The translations under genes were made by a program, and so were the position numbers. The notes beneath the pieces were generated by a model. The model did not search any database. It was given only the letters and a program-made list of their open reading frames with translations, and was not told the DNA's origin. A stretch of DNA of 64,000 nucleotides from Synechococcus sp. WH 7805 (GTDB lineage Bacteria; Cyanobacteriota; Cyanobacteriia; PCC-6307; Cyanobiaceae): assembly GCF_000153285.1 (NCBI RefSeq), contig NZ_CH724168.1:2271455-2335454 (forward strand). Direction: 5' to 3'. Below are positions 7,869 to 17,072 of the stretch, piece after piece. Within the stretch, counting starts at the first letter, position 1; every line of letters starts with the position of its first letter.

Positions 7869-9260
7869 CTATGGAGAGGCCATGGAGGCAGGGTCGACGA
7901 CGCGATCGAATTCTTCAGCACTGACGTAACCCAGGTCGAGTGCTGCACTCCTGAGGTCTATCCCCTGTTCGTGCGCGTACTTGGCAATCGCGCTGGCTTT
8001 GTCGTATCCAATCACCTGGGTGAGCGGGGTGACGAGCATTAGAGACTGTTCCACATCTCTCTGGATGCGGGTGCGGTTGGGTTCAATCCCTTGAACCATG
8101 GCCACCCGAAAACAGTGACAGGCATCAGTGAGCAGGGTGATGGACTGCAGCAGGTTGAAGCCGATCAGCGGTTTGTACACATTCATCTGCAGATGACCAC
8201 CTGCACCGGCCATCGCTACCGCCACGTCAAGGCCGATCACCTGGGTGCAGACCATCGCCATCGCTTCGCACTGGGTGGGATTTACCTTGCCCGGCATGAT
8301 CGAACTCCCAGGCTCGTTCTCCGGAAGATGCAGTTCGGCGAGCCCGGCTCTTGGACCGCAGGCCAGCAGGCGGATGTCATTGGCAATCTTGAGCAGGCTG
8401 ACGGCCAAAAGCCTGAGTTGTCCCATGGTGTTGACGAGTCCATCGTGGCTGGCCATCACGGCGAACTTGTTGGGGGCTGTGCTGAAGGGGAGGCCTGTGA
8501 GCCGCTTGAGCTCCGCTGCCGCCTCGACGGAAAAGCCTTCGGGGGCGTTGAGCCCGGTTCCCACCGCTGTGCCTCCCAGGGGCAGAGGCAGGATTTCCTC
8601 CAGGCTGGTGTCGATGCGTCGCGCTGCGGTTCCGATCTGATCTCTCCAGGCGGATGCTTCCTGGCCGAGTGTGAGCGGCACTGCATCCTGAAGGTGGGTG
8701 CGGCCGATCTTCACGATGGATGCCCAGTCGTTCGCTTTGGTGGCAAAGGCCTCTTTCAGCTGTTGCAGTTCAGGTTGAAGGCGGCGGCTGATCCCTTCAG
8801 CTGCTGCCACATGGATGGCGGCCGGAAAGGCATCGTTCGTGGACTGGGAACGGTTGACGTGATCATTCGGATGGATGGGCCGATGGCTGCCGAGAGCCTC
8901 CCCAGCACGCAGCGATGCCAGATTGCTGATCACCTCGTTGAGGTTCATGTTGGTCTGCGTGCCGCTGCCGGTTTGCCAGACCCTCAGAGGGAATTGAGCG
9001 TCGTGGCGCCCTTCGGCGATTGCGGCCGCGGCTTCAACAATTAAGTCACATTGGTCGTTGCTGATCAGACCATGTCGCGCATTCACGATCGCCGCTGCCT
9101 GCTTGATGCGAGCGAGCGCATGAATCAGTGGGGTGGGGATCCGATCCTCGGCGATGGCGAAATTCTTTAAGGAGCGCTGGGTCTGAGCACCCCATAACGC
9201 CTGCTCAGGAACATGCACGGTCCCCATGCTGTCGTGTTCGATGCGCGTCGGATTGGTCAT
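7869..9260 (-). CDS. fumC: FumC, class II fumarate hydratase
   Basis: Cytosolic iron-independent fumarase interconverting fumarate and malate. The 463-aa product has the superfamily signature GSSIMPGKVNPTQCEAM in the catalytic loop, QTGSGTQTNMNLNEV near residue 96, and HPNDHVNRSQSTNDAFP, all standard for class II fumarases. The ATG at 9260 overlaps the stop of a 33-aa membrane ORF by four bases, so the two are translationally coupled. In cyanobacteria it also disposes of fumarate made by PurB, whose gene lies just upstream on the same strand. Confidence 0.96.
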   Translation of the reverse strand: MTNPTRIEHDSMGTVHVPEQALWGAQTQRSLKNFAIAEDRIPTPLIHALARIKQAAAIVNARHGLISNDQCDLIVEAAAAIAEGRHDAQFPLRVWQTGSGTQTNMNLNEVISNLASLRAGEALGSHRPIHPNDHVNRSQSTNDAFPAAIHVAAAEGISRRLQPELQQLKEAFATKANDWASIVKIGRTHLQDAVPLTLGQEASAWRDQIGTAARRIDTSLEEILPLPLGGTAVGTGLNAPEGFSVEAAAELKRLTGLPFSTAPNKFAVMASHDGLVNTMGQLRLLAVSLLKIANDIRLLACGPRAGLAELHLPENEPGSSIMPGKVNPTQCEAMAMVCTQVIGLDVAVAMAGAGGHLQMNVYKPLIGFNLLQSITLLTDACHCFRVAMVQGIEPNRTRIQRDVEQSLMLVTPLTQVIGYDKASAIAKYAHEQGIDLRSAALDLGYVSAEEFDRVVDPASMASP

Positions 9261-9358
9261 GAGTTCGAGTCGGGCCTCAGCACAAGGGCAATGATCAGCA
9301 GCATCCCGCTGACGCTCACCACCACATAGATCCAGTCTGCGTAAGGGGTCCAGAACAT
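9257..9358 (-). CDS. 33-aa single-pass membrane micro-protein coupled to fumC
   Basis: ATG-started ORF (9358-9356) between purB and fumC, too short for standard gene callers. Translation begins MFWTPYADWIYVVVSVSG and continues with a hydrophobic run (LLIIALVL) before a polar end. Its TGA overlaps the fumC ATG as TCATGA, the same coupling seen for other genes here. The composition is that of a one-helix membrane protein. It is not recognised as any named photosystem or cytochrome small subunit. The coupling and composition make translation likely; the function is unknown. Confidence 0.55.
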   Translation of the reverse strand: MFWTPYADWIYVVVSVSGMLLIIALVLRPDSNS

Positions 9359-9373
9359 GATGCCGTCATCTCA

Positions 9374-10669
9374 TCAGAGCTTCAGCCGGTCCCAGATCAC
9401 CCCCAGGTTGGCTTGATGCAGCTCTGTGCTGAAGCAGTTCTCCAGTTGTTGGGGGCTGAGTTTTGCGGTGACCTCAGGATCGCCGCCGAGGTTGGCGCGG
9501 AAATCGCCCCCCTCGGTATTCCAGGCGCTGTGTGCGTTCCGCTGCACCACTCGGTAGGCGTCTTCCCGGCTCATTCCGGCATCGACAAGGCTGAGCAGGA
9601 CTCGCTGGCTGAACACCACACCCCCATAAACATTCATGTTGCGGCGCATGTTGTCTGGGTAAACGCCAAGACCGGCCACCACAGCCGTCATCTCCCTGAG
9701 CATGAAATGCAGCGTGACCGAACAGTCCGGAAGCATCATCCGTTCGGTGGAGCTGTGGCTGATGTCCCGTTCATGCCAAAGAGCAACATTCTCAAGTGCA
9801 GCGACGACATAACTGCGCAGTACCCTGGCCAGGCCGCTGATGCGCTCACTGCGGATCGGATTGCGTTTGTGAGGCATGGCTGAACTGCCTTTCTGCCCCT
9901 TGGCGAAGCTTTCCTCCACTTCGAGCACATCGGTGCGCTGGAGATTGCGGATTTCGGTCGCAAACCGGTCGAGGCTTGCTCCCACCAGAGCGAGGGTCTG
10001 GATGTAGTCCGCATGACGATCGCGTGAGATCACCTGCGTGCTGGCCGTGTCGGGGTTCAGGCCAAGACGTTCACAGGTGAGTCGTTCCACCTCCGGGTCG
10101 GTGTTCGCGTAGGTGCCCATGGCTCCACTCACCTGGCCCACAGCCACATCCTGTTCGAGGCGTTCGAGTCGCTCAGCATTGCGACGGGTTTCTGCTAACC
10201 AGCCTGCGAGCTTGAAGCCGAAGGTGATGGGTTCACCATGAATCGCGTGGGAGCGGCCGATCATCACCGTGCTCTTGTGGGCTTTCGCCAGCACGGCGAT
10301 GGCCTGATCCAGGGCCATCAGTTCCTGTCTCAACAGCACCACCGAAGCTTTGAGCTGAAGGGCTAAGCCGGTATCCAGTACGTCACTGCTGGTCATGCCC
10401 ACGTGGATATACCGCCCGGCATCCCCGACATGCTCATTCACATTGGTGAGGAACGCGATCACGTCGTGACGCACCTCGGCTTCGATCTCGAGGATCCGTT
10501 CCGGTTCGAAGGCCGCTTTGTTGCGGATCTCCTCCATTGCAGGCTCCGGGACGCGCCCTAGTGAGCAGTTGGCTTCACAGGCCGCGACCTCCACATCGAG
10601 CCAACTCTGATATTTGGCACGGTCGGTCCAGATCGCGCCCATCTCGGGCAGGGTGTAGCGCTCGATCAA
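9374..10669 (-). CDS. purB: PurB, adenylosuccinate lyase
   Basis: Purine biosynthesis enzyme removing fumarate from SAICAR and adenylosuccinate. The 431-aa product carries the superfamily signature SSAMPHKRNPIRSERI, the catalytic-region motif GMTSSDVLDT, and SHAIHGEPITFG. Its N-terminus MIERYTLPEMGAIWTD is typical of bacterial PurB. It sits 15 bp upstream of the micro-ORF and fumC on the minus strand, so fumarate production and use appear to be encoded in one transcription unit. Confidence 0.96.
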   Translation of the reverse strand: MIERYTLPEMGAIWTDRAKYQSWLDVEVAACEANCSLGRVPEPAMEEIRNKAAFEPERILEIEAEVRHDVIAFLTNVNEHVGDAGRYIHVGMTSSDVLDTGLALQLKASVVLLRQELMALDQAIAVLAKAHKSTVMIGRSHAIHGEPITFGFKLAGWLAETRRNAERLERLEQDVAVGQVSGAMGTYANTDPEVERLTCERLGLNPDTASTQVISRDRHADYIQTLALVGASLDRFATEIRNLQRTDVLEVEESFAKGQKGSSAMPHKRNPIRSERISGLARVLRSYVVAALENVALWHERDISHSSTERMMLPDCSVTLHFMLREMTAVVAGLGVYPDNMRRNMNVYGGVVFSQRVLLSLVDAGMSREDAYRVVQRNAHSAWNTEGGDFRANLGGDPEVTAKLSPQQLENCFSTELHQANLGVIWDRLKL

Positions 10670-10719
10670 GGGCTCGCAGACGAACGGTCAATCCATGACC
10701 ATACGGCGACGTCGGAGTT

Positions 10720-10938
10720 TTAAGCCGAACGTAGGCGACGGTGCTCAACCTCCCACTGCACATGCTGGCCCCAAGATTGCTGCCGGACCAAGCAAAAACC
10801 TCCGCTGCACTCGATCACCTGGAAAGGGGGGAGATCATTGGGATGATTGTCGATCGTGACGAAGGTTCCAGGATGTAGGAGCTCCAGAACGTTGCTGTTG
10901 TTGTGGCAGCGGCGGTGGGGGGGCTGCTTGGCGGACAT
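10720..10938 (-). CDS. Conserved-looking hypothetical 72-aa protein
   Basis: Small ORF upstream of purB on the same strand, separated by 50 bp. It contains a basic His-rich N-terminus (KQPPHRRCHNN) and a compact beta-rich-looking body with TFVTIDNHPND and FCLVRQQSWGQHV, reminiscent of small single-domain proteins of 60-70 residues. The ATG at 10938 is preferred; longer starts upstream would cross into the promoter area of the divergent TlyA gene. No family is assigned. Confidence 0.5.
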   Translation of the reverse strand: MSAKQPPHRRCHNNSNVLELLHPGTFVTIDNHPNDLPPFQVIECSGGFCLVRQQSWGQHVQWEVEHRRLRSA

Positions 10939-11036
10939 GTCCGTGGGGCGGCTCGCGACGATCCTCTCGGACATCAACCGGTTCATCGCTGAACCCCATG
11001 ACTTTGTTCGGATTTGAACTCTGCTTTTATGAAGCT

Positions 11037-11870
11037 GTGCCCCGAAAACAACGGCTAGATCTGCATTTGCTGACGCTGGGCCTGGCGGCATCCCGTCAGC
11101 AGGCGCAACAGTTGATTCGTGCGGGGAAGGTGCGCGATCGCCATGGTCAGCGCTTGGAAAAACCCGGTTTTGAAGTGGCTGAAGACATGGTTGTTCGCGT
11201 GGAACAGCCGCCTCGATTTGTTTCACGGGGAGGGGAGAAACTTCTTGCCGCGCTGCTGGCTTTCCCCCTTGAGGTGCAGGGACGTGTGTGTGTGGACGGA
11301 GGAATTTCGACCGGTGGCTTCACCGATTGCCTTCTTCAGCATGGAGCTCGCCGTGTCTACGGGATCGATGTTGGGTATGGACAAACCGCCTGGAGCCTTC
11401 GCACCGATCAACGTGTGGTGTTGCAGGAACGCACCAATTTGCGACGTCTGATTCCGGAACAGCTCTTCGCTGAGGATGATCCCAGGCCCACACTCGCCGT
11501 GGCCGATGTCTCGTTCATCTCTCTACATCTTGTGCTTCCGGCTCTTTCCGGCCTGCTGCAGGTCGATGACCAAGGTGATCGGTGGTGTGGGTGTGATGCT
11601 GTACTGCTGGTGAAGCCGCAGTTTGAGGTAGGGCGGGACCGCGTGGGGAAAGGTGGCGTTGTTCGCGACCCAGTTGCGCATTGCGATGCCATTACCCATG
11701 TGATTGCCGCAGGCAATGCCCTGGACTGGAGGGCACGAGGGCTTGTGGGATCACCAATCACCGGACCTGCTGGTAATCACGAATATTTGTTGTGGCTGAG
11801 CGGCTCAGGTGATCCCTCGGTCACCCGTGATGTGATCGAGGGAGAGGTGACAGCAACGCTCAACCGTTAA
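11037..11870 (+). CDS. tlyA: TlyA-type S4 domain / FtsJ-like rRNA methyltransferase
   Basis: 277-aa protein with an N-terminal S4 RNA-binding domain (RLDLHLLTLGL, then AGKVRDRHGQ) in the first ~65 residues and an FtsJ-like SAM methyltransferase domain containing VDGGISTGGFTDCLL and LLVKPQFEVGRDRVGKGG. TlyA homologues 2'-O-methylate cytidines of rRNA; older annotations call them hemolysin A. The GTG at 11037 was chosen because it gives the usual PRKQRLDLHLL start; the upstream in-frame start would add 13 unusual residues. It converges on glnB, whose end is only 8 bp away. Confidence 0.88.
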   Translation: MPRKQRLDLHLLTLGLAASRQQAQQLIRAGKVRDRHGQRLEKPGFEVAEDMVVRVEQPPRFVSRGGEKLLAALLAFPLEVQGRVCVDGGISTGGFTDCLLQHGARRVYGIDVGYGQTAWSLRTDQRVVLQERTNLRRLIPEQLFAEDDPRPTLAVADVSFISLHLVLPALSGLLQVDDQGDRWCGCDAVLLVKPQFEVGRDRVGKGGVVRDPVAHCDAITHVIAAGNALDWRARGLVGSPITGPAGNHEYLLWLSGSGDPSVTRDVIEGEVTATLNR

Positions 11871-11878
11871 CGCTTGCC

Positions 11879-12235
<357 letters not shown>

Positions 12236-12257
12236 TCAATTGTGAATCAGGTCTGAC

Positions 12258-12479
12258 TCACCGGGAGGGTGAGAGGGCTGGAAGAGGGTCGATATTTAAT
12301 CCTGCTCCGGTGGCGTCCTGCCAGAGGGCTTCAGCATCCATTCGAGACACTGTGACAAGTCCGTTGGCCAGAAGCTCCCAGTGCTTTGACTCAAAGTGTG
12401 TTTGGAGCCAGAGAATTCCGTGAATGCTGGCAGGGGTCAATCGAAAAGAGAGGCCATCTGCCAGCAATTGGAGATCCAT
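12258..12479 (-). CDS. Conserved hypothetical protein upstream of glnB
   Basis: Small acidic-to-neutral protein of about 73 aa with LADGLSFRLTPASIHG and LWLQTHFESKHWELL, resembling short cyanobacterial conserved proteins of unknown role. It is 40 bp upstream of glnB on the same strand and could share its transcript. The start is uncertain: ATG at 12479 gives a compact protein, whereas upstream in-frame ATGs at 12503 and 12524 add 8 or 15 residues. None has a good ribosome-binding site. Confidence 0.55.
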   Translation of the reverse strand: MDLQLLADGLSFRLTPASIHGILWLQTHFESKHWELLANGLVTVSRMDAEALWQDATGAGLNIDPLPALSPSR

Positions 12480-12547
12480 AAATAGGGCTCGGTCTACACC
12501 CATTACGACTGGTCTTTGGTCCAATCGTTGTTCGTTTTGATACCGAA

Positions 12548-12751
12548 TCAGGATTTGGCCTGGTGCTGTCTGTGCTGGTAGACGCTGCCGCGGTAGTGCA
12601 GTTCAACCGTGGCGCTCTCGGCGGCTTGGTGGTGCAGAGGAGCCTCGTAGTGGCTTCCGCGGTAGGTGTGCTCCACCCGGCTATCGCTCAGCTGTTCGTG
12701 CTGGGCTGGGTCGTAGGCGATGCCGCGGTATGTGCGTTGAAGAGTAGTCAT
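12548..12751 (-). CDS. DUF4278-type small protein with YRG repeats
   Basis: 67-aa protein built on three copies of a short motif: QRTYRGIAY, EHTYRGSHY and ELHYRGSVY, spaced by about 25 residues. This YRG-x-x-Y pattern is characteristic of the DUF4278 family, frequent in picocyanobacteria. Function is unknown. The start at 12751 is favoured; an ATG two codons upstream (12757) is possible. It is 68 bp upstream of the hypothetical gene before glnB on the same strand. Confidence 0.65.
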   Translation of the reverse strand: MTTLQRTYRGIAYDPAQHEQLSDSRVEHTYRGSHYEAPLHHQAAESATVELHYRGSVYQHRQHQAKS

Positions 12752-12757
12752 AGTCAT

Positions 12758-13044
12758 GAGATGGGCCTCGAAGGGGATGGTGGTTGTCCCGATCACTGAT
12801 CGGGGCCGCTTCGTGGGAAGGAGCGTTGCTTCGCCGCGCGAGTGGCTACTTCCGGCTGGAAAGGCGACGCATGACCGTTGCCTGAGCTCAACGTTTTGTC
12901 CTTCGATGCAGTTCTATCTCAAAACCGATGTTCATAGTGAACACTTTGCGGCTTTTGGATGGAAGAGATTCCGTAATTGTCTCGCTCTGATGGGTTTGCC
13001 CCTCTCCCGTTGGGATTTAGGTTCTTTACAAACCGTTGCTTCTG
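12758..13044. other. Intergenic region between DUF4278 gene and queF
   Basis: About 290 bp between divergently transcribed genes. ORFs on both strands exist but show no recognisable family or coupling. The stretch presumably contains promoters for queF and for the DUF4278 gene; no clear -10/-35 pair, riboswitch fold or terminator could be identified by eye. A preQ1 riboswitch, which often controls queF, was looked for and not seen. Confidence 0.5.
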
Positions 13045-13464
13045 ATGCCTGCTATGGGCGCATCTCCTGCAGAAACGACCCGAACTCCTCTCTATGGCGA
13101 GCGAGCGATTGCCGAGGCCCAGTTGATCTGCTTCGACAACCCTCGGCCTGGTAGGCCCTATGAGGTCTCGATTGAATTGCCTGAATTCACTTGCCTCTGT
13201 CCTTTTTCGGGGTATCCAGATTTCGCTGTTTTGAGGCTTCTCTACCAGCCTGGCCCACGCGTCATTGAGCTGAAGGCGATCAAGCTGTATGTGAACGGTT
13301 ACCGCGATCGCTCCATCTCCCATGAAGAGGTGGCCAACCGGATCCTTGATGATCTGGTGTCAGCCTGCGACCCGGTTTGGATGCAGCTTGAAGCTGATTT
13401 CTATCCAAGAGGCAATGTCCATACCGTGGTGCGTGTCAGCCATGGGACACGTCAAGCCTGTTGA
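13045..13464 (+). CDS. queF: QueF, NADPH-dependent 7-cyano-7-deazaguanine reductase
   Basis: 139-aa type I QueF that reduces preQ0 to preQ1 in queuosine synthesis. The catalytic Cys region [13 protein letters not shown] lies near residue 50, and the QueF signature with a Glu in [17 protein letters not shown] follows, as does the conserved HEE (ISHEEVAN) . Size matches unimodular QueF. ATG at 13045 is used; a TTG at 13036 is an alternative. Its 3' end overlaps the end of the convergent ccsB gene by 29 bp. Confidence 0.93.
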   Translation: MPAMGASPAETTRTPLYGERAIAEAQLICFDNPRPGRPYEVSIELPEFTCLCPFSGYPDFAVLRLLYQPGPRVIELKAIKLYVNGYRDRSISHEEVANRILDDLVSACDPVWMQLEADFYPRGNVHTVVRVSHGTRQAC

Positions 13465-14728
13465 TCAGTTGGGGCAGTTCCGCTGCGAAACCCAGCAGGT
13501 TTCGATTGCAAAGCCCGCCGATATGCAGGCGCTGATGCGTGCTGTCGCTGATGACCCAGATCTGACGCGTCGCAACCATGCTGAGCGCTCCACCCAGGAG
13601 CGTGATGGCAAAGCCGGCATAGACCAGGGGAACGCCGGGGTCACGTTTGAGCAAAAGACCACTTGCGGGAAGAATGTCGATCACCCTTAGGGGCAAACCC
13701 CTCACGTCGGCTCCTTCGCCTCCGGGTCTCAAATTGCTGAGAAGTGCACCGTTCGCGTCGAAGACCTGCACCGGACCCTGCTCACTGCTGGTGCTTAAAA
13801 AGACGGGTTCACTCCCGTCCGGACGCGTCGGTAGAACAAGTCCCCAAATCTGGTCTCCCAGCTCCGGGAATGTGCTGAGAGGGAGCTGCAGCATCGGACT
13901 CCTGCCGATCTGCACCGTGATTGCTGCCAAGGACCAGTCGGCTTGGTACACCGTCATTCCCTGATAGCGGAGTGGATGGTTCACGCTGATTGTTCGGAGC
14001 TCTTCCTCCTTTCCCGGTGGTGAAAGGGTCAGCGTGGACTGGAACTGCTCGGGGCGTCCGGCAGGGTCACGCGTGATCGAAAATTGCTCGAGAGTGAGGC
14101 TCAGTCGATTGGCTCCTGCAGGATCGAGAAGATCCAGAGAGCGTCCTGGTGCCAGAAAACGTTCCAGACGCTGACCGGCGAGGGCTCCCCAGGCAGCGCC
14201 GATCAGCAACAACACCAAGCCCGTGTGAACTAGCAGAGGGCCGACCCGTCCCACGACGCCGCGGCGCGCTGCTAAGCGATCCTGATGCTGCCTGACCTCC
14301 CAGCCCTGTGATTTCAGCTCTGAAGCAAGGCTGGATAGTGCTCCATCGCTGCTTTCACAGCTGACAGTTTCCGCAAGGGCCAGTTTGCTGAGCTGACGCG
14401 GGCGGGTGTAATCGATCCAACGCATCGCTGCTTGTAAAGCCGGCCATTGCCTGCGCCAACTGCAAAGCATCAGGGCCACACCGAGCCAGGCCAGCAAGAT
14501 CAGAAACCACACGCTTGAGTAAAGATGATCCAGCTGAAAGGCCAGCATCTGGTCACCGTTGATCACTCCAAGCCACGGATCGGAATTGAACCGTTCCAGA
14601 TAAAGCTCAGGGGCTTCTTGTTGAGGAAGGATCGTCCCCACAGCACTCGCCGCCGCGATGAGTAGCAGCAGAACAATGGCCAGGCGTAGATCCGAAAGGA
14701 TCGCCAGTAAGCGACTCAAAGTACGCAT
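13436..14728 (-). CDS. ccsB: CcsB (Ccs1/ResB-like), System II cytochrome c biogenesis protein
   Basis: 430-aa membrane protein that, with CcsA, delivers heme to apocytochromes c on the lumenal side of thylakoids. It has N-terminal membrane segments ([20 protein letters not shown] near residue 18), a third one near [15 protein letters not shown], another around residue 165, a long lumenal domain, and a C-terminal segment [16 protein letters not shown]. The ATG at 14728 lies 2 bp after the ccdA stop, so the two maturation genes are cotranscribed. PsbV, encoded later in this window, is one likely client. Confidence 0.9.
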   Translation of the reverse strand: MRTLSRLLAILSDLRLAIVLLLLIAAASAVGTILPQQEAPELYLERFNSDPWLGVINGDQMLAFQLDHLYSSVWFLILLAWLGVALMLCSWRRQWPALQAAMRWIDYTRPRQLSKLALAETVSCESSDGALSSLASELKSQGWEVRQHQDRLAARRGVVGRVGPLLVHTGLVLLLIGAAWGALAGQRLERFLAPGRSLDLLDPAGANRLSLTLEQFSITRDPAGRPEQFQSTLTLSPPGKEEELRTISVNHPLRYQGMTVYQADWSLAAITVQIGRSPMLQLPLSTFPELGDQIWGLVLPTRPDGSEPVFLSTSSEQGPVQVFDANGALLSNLRPGGEGADVRGLPLRVIDILPASGLLLKRDPGVPLVYAGFAITLLGGALSMVATRQIWVISDSTHQRLHIGGLCNRNLLGFAAELPQLINRLDVSHG

Positions 14729-14730
14729 TG

Positions 14731-15450
14731 TCAGACCAGTCGCGAAAGCAGCGTGAGCGATCCCACTGTGATCAGCACGGCTCCGCTGATGCTCGGGATC
14801 CATTGGCTCACGGACCGAAGTGCCATCAACTTCGGCAAGGAGGCTGCCACGCTGCCTGCCAGCAGCAAGGGCAGGACCTGGCCGATCCCGAAGCTGCTTA
14901 GGAACAGAATGCCAACAACAACATTGCCCGTGCTCGCGATCCAGCCCAGCAGAACGGCCAGAACGGGGGTTGTGCAGGGCGAGGCCGCCAGGCCAAAGGC
15001 CAGACCAGCTGCCAGGGGAGCCAGAGGTGCGGGGACCCGCTTGCTCCAGGCCATGGGGTCAGGTCCGGCGGGCAGTGGAATTCGAATCATGCCCAGAAGA
15101 TTGAGGCCCATCACAATGGCCAGCCCCGCCACCAAGGTTGGGATCAGGCCAGGAACCTGGCCATAGATTCCACCCAACAAACCGCTGAGGCTTCCGAGCA
15201 TCACCAGCGCAACAACAATTCCGGCTGAAAAAGCCAGGCTGCGCTGCCATGGGGCTTGTCGACCTTCAAAACCTGCCAGATAAGCGAGGGTGACCGGAAG
15301 AAGGGAGAGGGAGCAGGGGCCGAGGCTGGTGAGGGCTCCACCGATCAGAACAATGCCGAGGCTCAGGGGGCCCGGTTGTTGCAGGGCTTGATTCAGCAGC
15401 AGCTCACCATTTCGTGCCAGGTCGGAAAGAGCTAGTTCGAGGAAAGCGAT
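14731..15450 (-). CDS. ccdA: CcdA, thiol-disulfide transporter for cytochrome c biogenesis
   Basis: Membrane protein of about 220-240 aa that passes reducing equivalents across the thylakoid membrane to keep apocytochrome cysteines reduced. Both redox Cys regions are visible: [14 protein letters not shown] in the first membrane segment and [11 protein letters not shown] in a later one. The 5' end is a problem: no ATG, GTG or TTG occurs in frame between the stop at 15481-15483 and the first Cys motif. The earliest ordinary start, GTG at 15204, would delete that motif. An ATC at 15448-15450 is used here as a provisional start only. Confidence 0.8.
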   Translation of the reverse strand: MAFLELALSDLARNGELLLNQALQQPGPLSLGIVLIGGALTSLGPCSLSLLPVTLAYLAGFEGRQAPWQRSLAFSAGIVVALVMLGSLSGLLGGIYGQVPGLIPTLVAGLAIVMGLNLLGMIRIPLPAGPDPMAWSKRVPAPLAPLAAGLAFGLAASPCTTPVLAVLLGWIASTGNVVVGILFLSSFGIGQVLPLLLAGSVAASLPKLMALRSVSQWIPSISGAVLITVGSLTLLSRLV

Positions 15451-15502
15451 GGTCGTGCCGGGCGGCCGGAAATTGCAGAGTTAAAGACTATCGATAAGGG
15501 CA

Positions 15503-16738
15503 TCAATGCCGCTGAAGAGACCTGCTCGTTGCTCTTTGACCGCGGCCTCCGATCAGCCCGGTGGATTCCAGCGAACAGCGGATGAGTAGTCCCACGATTA
15601 CGAAGCTCGACAGCAGCGAGTTCCCCCCGTAACTCATCAGGGGAAGAGGCAGGCCTGTTGTTGGCATGGCCCCGGAGGCTACAGCCACATTCATGATCGA
15701 CTGGCCGACAAGCAGAGTGGAACAGCCAATGGCGACGAGACGCGCCTGATTGCTGCGGCAGCGCATTGCCACGCGAAGGCCCAGGTAGCCGATCAGCATC
15801 AGAAAGAGCAGAAGAAGCAGCGAGCCGACGAGCCCGAATTCCTCGGCATAGACAGCAAAGATGAAATCTGTGCTCTGAATCGGCAGATATTGCATTTTTT
15901 GTGTGGAGAGGCCGAACCCTTGCCCGAACAACCCTCCTGACCCAATCGCTAAGAGGCTCTGGATCAACTGATAGCCATCACCCTGGGGGTCCTGCCAAGG
16001 ATTTAAGAAGGAAACCACCCTCAGGCGTTGATATTCGTTGATCAGAATGCTTGCTGTCCCTAGAAAGCCTCCTGCGATCGCTGTTCCGAACAGTAGAAAC
16101 AGTGGAAGGCCCGCTGAGAATGCCATTAACCAGATCAACAGTCCGCTCAGGGCTGCCGTGCTCAGGTTTGGTTGTTTGAGGATCAGAAGGACTAACACTG
16201 CAAAACTGCTGAGCCACAACAGCTTTTGATCCAGGCCCGTGCGTTTCCAGTGCGCGAAGAGGTTGGCGGCTTGCAGCACCACAAAAGGCTTGACGAGTTC
16301 GGATGGCTGGATCTGGACGGGGCCAACCACGAGCCAACGACTTGCGCCATTCACTGTGGTTCCCATCACCAGCGTTGCAGCGATCAGTAGGCATCCAATC
16401 CAGAGGGCAGGTCCGGCCAACTTGAGCCAGCGTCTGAGATTGGTGGATGCTGTGAACGCCATCAGACTCCAGCTGGCGGCCATCCACACCAGTTGGCGTT
16501 TGACGTAATAGGCACCTTCACCCTGCTCACGCACTGCAACCCACCAGCTGGCCGAGGCAAGTACCAGCAGGCCTGCGAGGCTCCAGATTGCAGTCAGAGT
16601 CAGTAGGAGCCGTGCTTCAGCGGGCCATGACGACCAATCGAGGGGGAGATGGCGTTCCCAGAACGACCTTGAATCTTGTTCGGGGATCTGGCGTGTCCTA
16701 ACGCTGCCCGATCGTGAGGATCGACTCCTCCTTGACAT
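15503..16738 (-). CDS. ftsW: FtsW/RodA/SpoVE-family protein, probable FtsW
   Basis: 411-aa polytopic membrane protein of the SEDS family, which polymerises lipid II during septal wall synthesis. About ten hydrophobic segments are visible. Conserved motifs include VLVLLILKQPNLSTAAL, the periplasmic-loop region YAEEFGLVGSL, and the C-terminal LMSYGGNSLLSSF. The N-terminus is basic and Ser/Arg-rich. The ATG at 16738 is preferred to a TTG six codons earlier. FtsW rather than RodA is chosen from the general pattern and is less certain. Confidence 0.85.
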   Translation of the reverse strand: MSRRSRSSRSGSVRTRQIPEQDSRSFWERHLPLDWSSWPAEARLLLTLTAIWSLAGLLVLASASWWVAVREQGEGAYYVKRQLVWMAASWSLMAFTASTNLRRWLKLAGPALWIGCLLIAATLVMGTTVNGASRWLVVGPVQIQPSELVKPFVVLQAANLFAHWKRTGLDQKLLWLSSFAVLVLLILKQPNLSTAALSGLLIWLMAFSAGLPLFLLFGTAIAGGFLGTASILINEYQRLRVVSFLNPWQDPQGDGYQLIQSLLAIGSGGLFGQGFGLSTQKMQYLPIQSTDFIFAVYAEEFGLVGSLLLLLFLMLIGYLGLRVAMRCRSNQARLVAIGCSTLLVGQSIMNVAVASGAMPTTGLPLPLMSYGGNSLLSSFVIVGLLIRCSLESTGLIGGRGQRATSRSLQRH

Positions 16739-16817
16739 CACGGACGGGCTGCTCAATGGATTAACGAGGTTTAAGTGTATTGAGGCGCTTTATGCACGAT
16801 TTGCAAGGGGATTGGTC

Positions 16818-16846
16818 ATAAAAAAACCCGACCGAAGGCCGGGCTT
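16818..16846 (-). terminator. Rho-independent terminator after apcC
   Basis: On the minus strand a GC-rich hairpin (CCCGGCC-TTC-GGTCGGG, with one G-T pair) is followed by a run of Ts. It lies about 20 bp beyond the apcC stop and would end the apcABC transcript before ftsW. Confidence 0.85.
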
Positions 16847-16866
16847 GCACACGTTCGAGGCTCCTT

Positions 16867-17067
16867 TCAGTTCCCTACGTTCACCTGGCGTGAGCCAGTG
16901 CAGAGCTCAACCTTGATGATTCGTCCACCTTGTTTTTGGATCCGCTGTTGTTCAGCGAACCAGCTGTCGTAGGGAACCCACTTGGTGAAGAAGGTGTTCT
17001 GTAATTCGCGCTGGGTCCGAACCTTCTCAGGGCTTGGAATGCAGGCAGTGACTTTGAACAACCGCAT
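16867..17067 (-). CDS. apcC: ApcC, 7.8-kDa phycobilisome core linker
   Basis: 66-aa linker capping the allophycocyanin core cylinders. It begins MRLFKVTACIPSPEKVRTQ and contains FFTKWVPYDSW and GGRIIKVELCTG, the pattern of LC core linkers. It follows apcB by 5 bp and is the last gene before a strong terminator. Stoichiometry and energy-transfer tuning roles come from family knowledge. Confidence 0.97.
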   Translation of the reverse strand: MRLFKVTACIPSPEKVRTQRELQNTFFTKWVPYDSWFAEQQRIQKQGGRIIKVELCTGSRQVNVGN

Positions 17068-17072
17068 CGATC

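Noticed and set aside
8091-9044. 317-codon plus-strand ORF opposite fumC
   Set aside because: Antisense shadow of fumC; no conserved motif.
12758-13044. preQ1 riboswitch upstream of queF
   Set aside because: No short hairpin followed by an A-rich tail resembling a preQ1 aptamer could be recognised.
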